A DNA stretch of 64,000 nucleotides from CAZCZZ01 sp964503335 (GTDB taxonomy: Bacteria; Verrucomicrobiota; Kiritimatiellia; CAIVKH01). The DNA is taken from assembly GCA_964503335.1 (NCBI GenBank), contig CAZCZZ010000009.1, positions 21,052-85,051 of the forward strand. The letters run 5' to 3'. The number at the start of each line of letters is the position of its first letter. The first letter of the stretch is position 1. Both the position numbers and the translations under genes were made by a program. The notes under the pieces are model-generated. The model was given only the letters and a program-made list of their open reading frames with translations. It was not told the DNA's origin and ran no database searches. Positions 61,902-64,000 of the stretch are shown here, in pieces.

Positions 61902-62981
61902 ATGCAGGAAGCAATCCAGCCGGAAACGGAACCTGTTGCCCCGCCGATACCTGCACCGCCTTCGTGGGACACGGCCGACGACGCGACGCTCCTCAAGTGG
62001 CGGGTCTGTGATCTCAAGCTGAAGATCGAAGGCTCCGTGGTCGAAAAGCGCGTCGGACGGCTGTACGACGAACTGGCCGCGAAGGGACTCAAGTACCGCC
62101 CCGTCTGCTATCTCGCCACCGAGTGGCTTTGCCCCGACCTGATCCCGGCCATCGGCATCCCCTTCTGCCTCGCACACCCCCGGCTCGCACGCCTTGAGAA
62201 GACGATGATGCTGGAGGTTGAGGGCGAGCATGAGGACGACTTCATGCGCCTGCTTCGGCACGAGACGGGCCATGCGATCAACTACGCCTATCGCCTCTAT
62301 CGTCGCTCCCGGTGGCGCGAACTCTTCGGCAGCATGTCCGAGGAATACAACCCGCATGAGTACTACATGCGTCCCTACAGCCGCCAATACGTCGTGCATC
62401 TGCAGGACAACTACGCACAGGCGCATCCCGACGAGGACTTCTCCGAAACCTTCGCGGTCTGGCTGACGCCGGGGCTCGATTGGCGCGAGCGCTACAAGGA
62501 ATGGGGCGCGTTGGCCAAGTTGGAGTACGTCGATCACCTGATGAAGAGCATCGCCGACAAGCCGCCGCTCGTCGCGCGCGGCACGCAGCATTGGTCTGCA
62601 GCGAAGACGCGCGCCACGCTCGCCACCTACTACGAGCAGAAGCGCAAGGAGTTCGCCAAGGGCTATCTCGGCTTCTACGATCCGTTGCTGCGCAAGCTCT
62701 TCGCCGACACGCCGCAGGAGGGACGCACCAAAGCGCACCGCTTCCTCATCTCGCATCGCAAGAAGCTCGTAGACACGATCTCGCTCTGGGGCCGCGTTCC
62801 GAAGTACGCGGCGGACCAGCTTGTGCGACGCTTCACGCAGCGCGCCACGGAGCTCAACCTGCACCTGCGCACAACCGACGCGGAAGCCCTGTTCCCCGTG
62901 GGCGTCTGCCTCACGTCGCTCGTCCTGCAAGCCCGCGAGCACTACCTGCGCGACCTGCCTACCCGGGAAATCAAACCATGA
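61902..62981 (+). CDS. Putative zinc metallopeptidase (HETGH)
   Basis: 359 residues, no signal peptide. The zinc motif HETGHAINYAY lies at residues 120-124 onward, with a likely third ligand Glu in DFSETFAVWLTP about 65 residues later. It matches the group called putative zinc-binding metallopeptidase. The N-terminus is Pro/Glu-rich (about 1-22). It ends in an ATGA overlap with the ATP-grasp gene, a strong sign of a joint function: one enzyme may make, the other cut, a peptide or amide bond. Substrate unknown. Confidence 0.8.
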   Translation: MQEAIQPETEPVAPPIPAPPSWDTADDATLLKWRVCDLKLKIEGSVVEKRVGRLYDELAAKGLKYRPVCYLATEWLCPDLIPAIGIPFCLAHPRLARLEKTMMLEVEGEHEDDFMRLLRHETGHAINYAYRLYRRSRWRELFGSMSEEYNPHEYYMRPYSRQYVVHLQDNYAQAHPDEDFSETFAVWLTPGLDWRERYKEWGALAKLEYVDHLMKSIADKPPLVARGTQHWSAAKTRATLATYYEQKRKEFAKGYLGFYDPLLRKLFADTPQEGRTKAHRFLISHRKKLVDTISLWGRVPKYAADQLVRRFTQRATELNLHLRTTDAEALFPVGVCLTSLVLQAREHYLRDLPTREIKP

Positions 62982-64000
62982 AGGTACTGATCCTCGTCGA
63001 TTGGGAAACGCAGCCTTCGGACGACACCCAGTTCGAAGGCAAGGATGAAGCCACAAAGCTCGGCATGGAGTATCAGGTCATCCAGGCGCTCCGCGACCAG
63101 GGCCACGCGATCGAAGTGCTCTCCTTCGGACCTGACATCCTCCAGACCATGACCACGCTGCGCGAGAAAGCGCCGGACCTTGTGTTCAACCTGACGGAGC
63201 ACGTCGGCGGCGATCGCCGGAAAGACGCGCACATCGCGGCGATGCTTGAGTTGCTGGGCATCCCGTTTACCGGGACATCCACCATCGGACTCATGCTGTG
63301 CCGCGACAAAGGAACCTGCAAACGCGTGCTGGGCTACCATCACATCCGGCTTCCCGCTTTCGAGGAACTCCAGGTGGGCAGGACCAAACCCGCAGCGAGG
63401 TTGAAGTTCCCGATGATTGTGAAGCCGATGTACGAGGACGGGTCCGACGGCATCTCGCTCTCCTCCATCGTTCGCACTGCTGAGGAACTGCAGGAACGTG
63501 TCTCCATGGTACACGAGCGCATGAAACAGTCGGCCCTCTGCGAAGAGTTCATCGAAGGCCGCGAAATCTACGTCGCGATCCTCGGCAACGAGCGCCTGCA
63601 AGCATTGCCTCCGCGCGAGCTGCATTTCGGCAAGACGGATGAAGGCGGACCCACCATCGCCACGGCCCGCGTGAAGTGGAACGAGAAGTATCGCAAGAAG
63701 TGGGGCATTTCCTACGGCCACGCCGAACTGGACCCGGCGCTGGAAAAGAAGGTGAGTCACTTCAGTAAACGCGTATTCCGACTCCTTAACATGCGCGACT
63801 ACGGACGCATCGACCTCCGCATCACGCCGCAGAACGAAGTCGTCTTCCTCGAAGCCAACCCGAATCCGAATCTCGGCAATGACGAGGACGTCGCCGAAGC
63901 AGCACGCAAAGCCGGCATCGAGTACGCCCCGCTGATCGATCGCATTGTGCAGCAGGCGGCGAAGAGACGGCCAGCGACAACACAAGCGAAGCAAGGCTAG
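62978..64000 (+). CDS. D-Ala-D-Ala ligase-like ATP-grasp protein
   Basis: 340 residues, complete to the last base of the window. ATP-grasp motifs: NLTEHVGGDRR in the N-domain, MIVKPMYEDGSDGIS (nucleotide-binding loop), CEEFIEGREIYVAIL, GRIDLRI and FLEANPNPNLG (Mg-binding Glu/Asn). It belongs to the D-Ala-D-Ala ligase clan but the divergent substrate loop and a metallopeptidase partner argue against ordinary Ddl. It likely joins a carboxylate to an amino compound with ATP. It overlaps the peptidase gene by 4 nt. Confidence 0.85.
   Translation: MKVLILVDWETQPSDDTQFEGKDEATKLGMEYQVIQALRDQGHAIEVLSFGPDILQTMTTLREKAPDLVFNLTEHVGGDRRKDAHIAAMLELLGIPFTGTSTIGLMLCRDKGTCKRVLGYHHIRLPAFEELQVGRTKPAARLKFPMIVKPMYEDGSDGISLSSIVRTAEELQERVSMVHERMKQSALCEEFIEGREIYVAILGNERLQALPPRELHFGKTDEGGPTIATARVKWNEKYRKKWGISYGHAELDPALEKKVSHFSKRVFRLLNMRDYGRIDLRITPQNEVVFLEANPNPNLGNDEDVAEAARKAGIEYAPLIDRIVQQAAKRRPATTQAKQG

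Overview
The window reads as one contig of a GC-rich bacterium from the PVC superphylum, most likely Verrucomicrobiota or Kiritimatiellota, and probably a metagenome-derived or draft genome because four runs of exactly 100 N interrupt it (9729-9828, 15448-15547, 21670-21769, 47070-47169). The phylum call rests on two loci. The first is a PilM/secretin operon whose gene content and order match Akkermansia Amuc_1102 to Amuc_1098. The second is a set of prepilin-like genes resembling the Verru_Chthon cassette. Both are recognised by sequence reading, not by a search. There are no rRNA or tRNA genes, CRISPR arrays, transposases or phage genes.

Layout. 118-999: stand-alone 5'-3' exonuclease. 1200-8644 (minus): Amuc_1098-1102-like envelope/pilus operon. 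9129-14356 (plus): six overlapping pseudopilin genes. 14470-17691: large secreted lamin-tail protein. 17954-18612: VapBC toxin-antitoxin pair. 18840-23309: exported tandem-repeat protein, HEAT-repeat protein, and a HEAT-THUMP-methyltransferase. 23450-30620: housekeeping genes tsaD, ctpA, a TPR protein, comEC and thiD. 30755-32269: TolC-like protein. 32213-51683 (minus): a ten-gene co-directional cluster centred on a PUFA-synthase-like iterative type I PKS. 52073-57643: secreted propeller-hydrolase, HigBA-type toxin-antitoxin and FG-GAP protein. 57715-61767: two SDRs, ahcY and a SahR-like regulator. 61902-64000: metallopeptidase and ATP-grasp ligase.

The most interesting system is the 32213-51683 cluster. 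It encodes KS-AT-ACPx3-KR, a separate KS, AT-DH-phosphopantetheinyl transferase, and a discrete ACP. These are followed by an alkaline-phosphatase-superfamily hydrolase, a propeller/methyltransferase-like protein, two paralogous PHB-depolymerase-like esterases, a TPR protein, and a PqqD / dead-M50 / HlyD fusion. The fusion converges on and overlaps a TolC gene. My inference is that it makes an unusual secondary lipid or polyketide, modifies or cleaves it, and exports or surface-displays it. No enoyl reductase is present in the window.

The intergenic DNA is rich in dispersed palindromic repeats of several families. Some sit inside coding sequence, including an in-frame palindrome in linkers of two of the PKS proteins.
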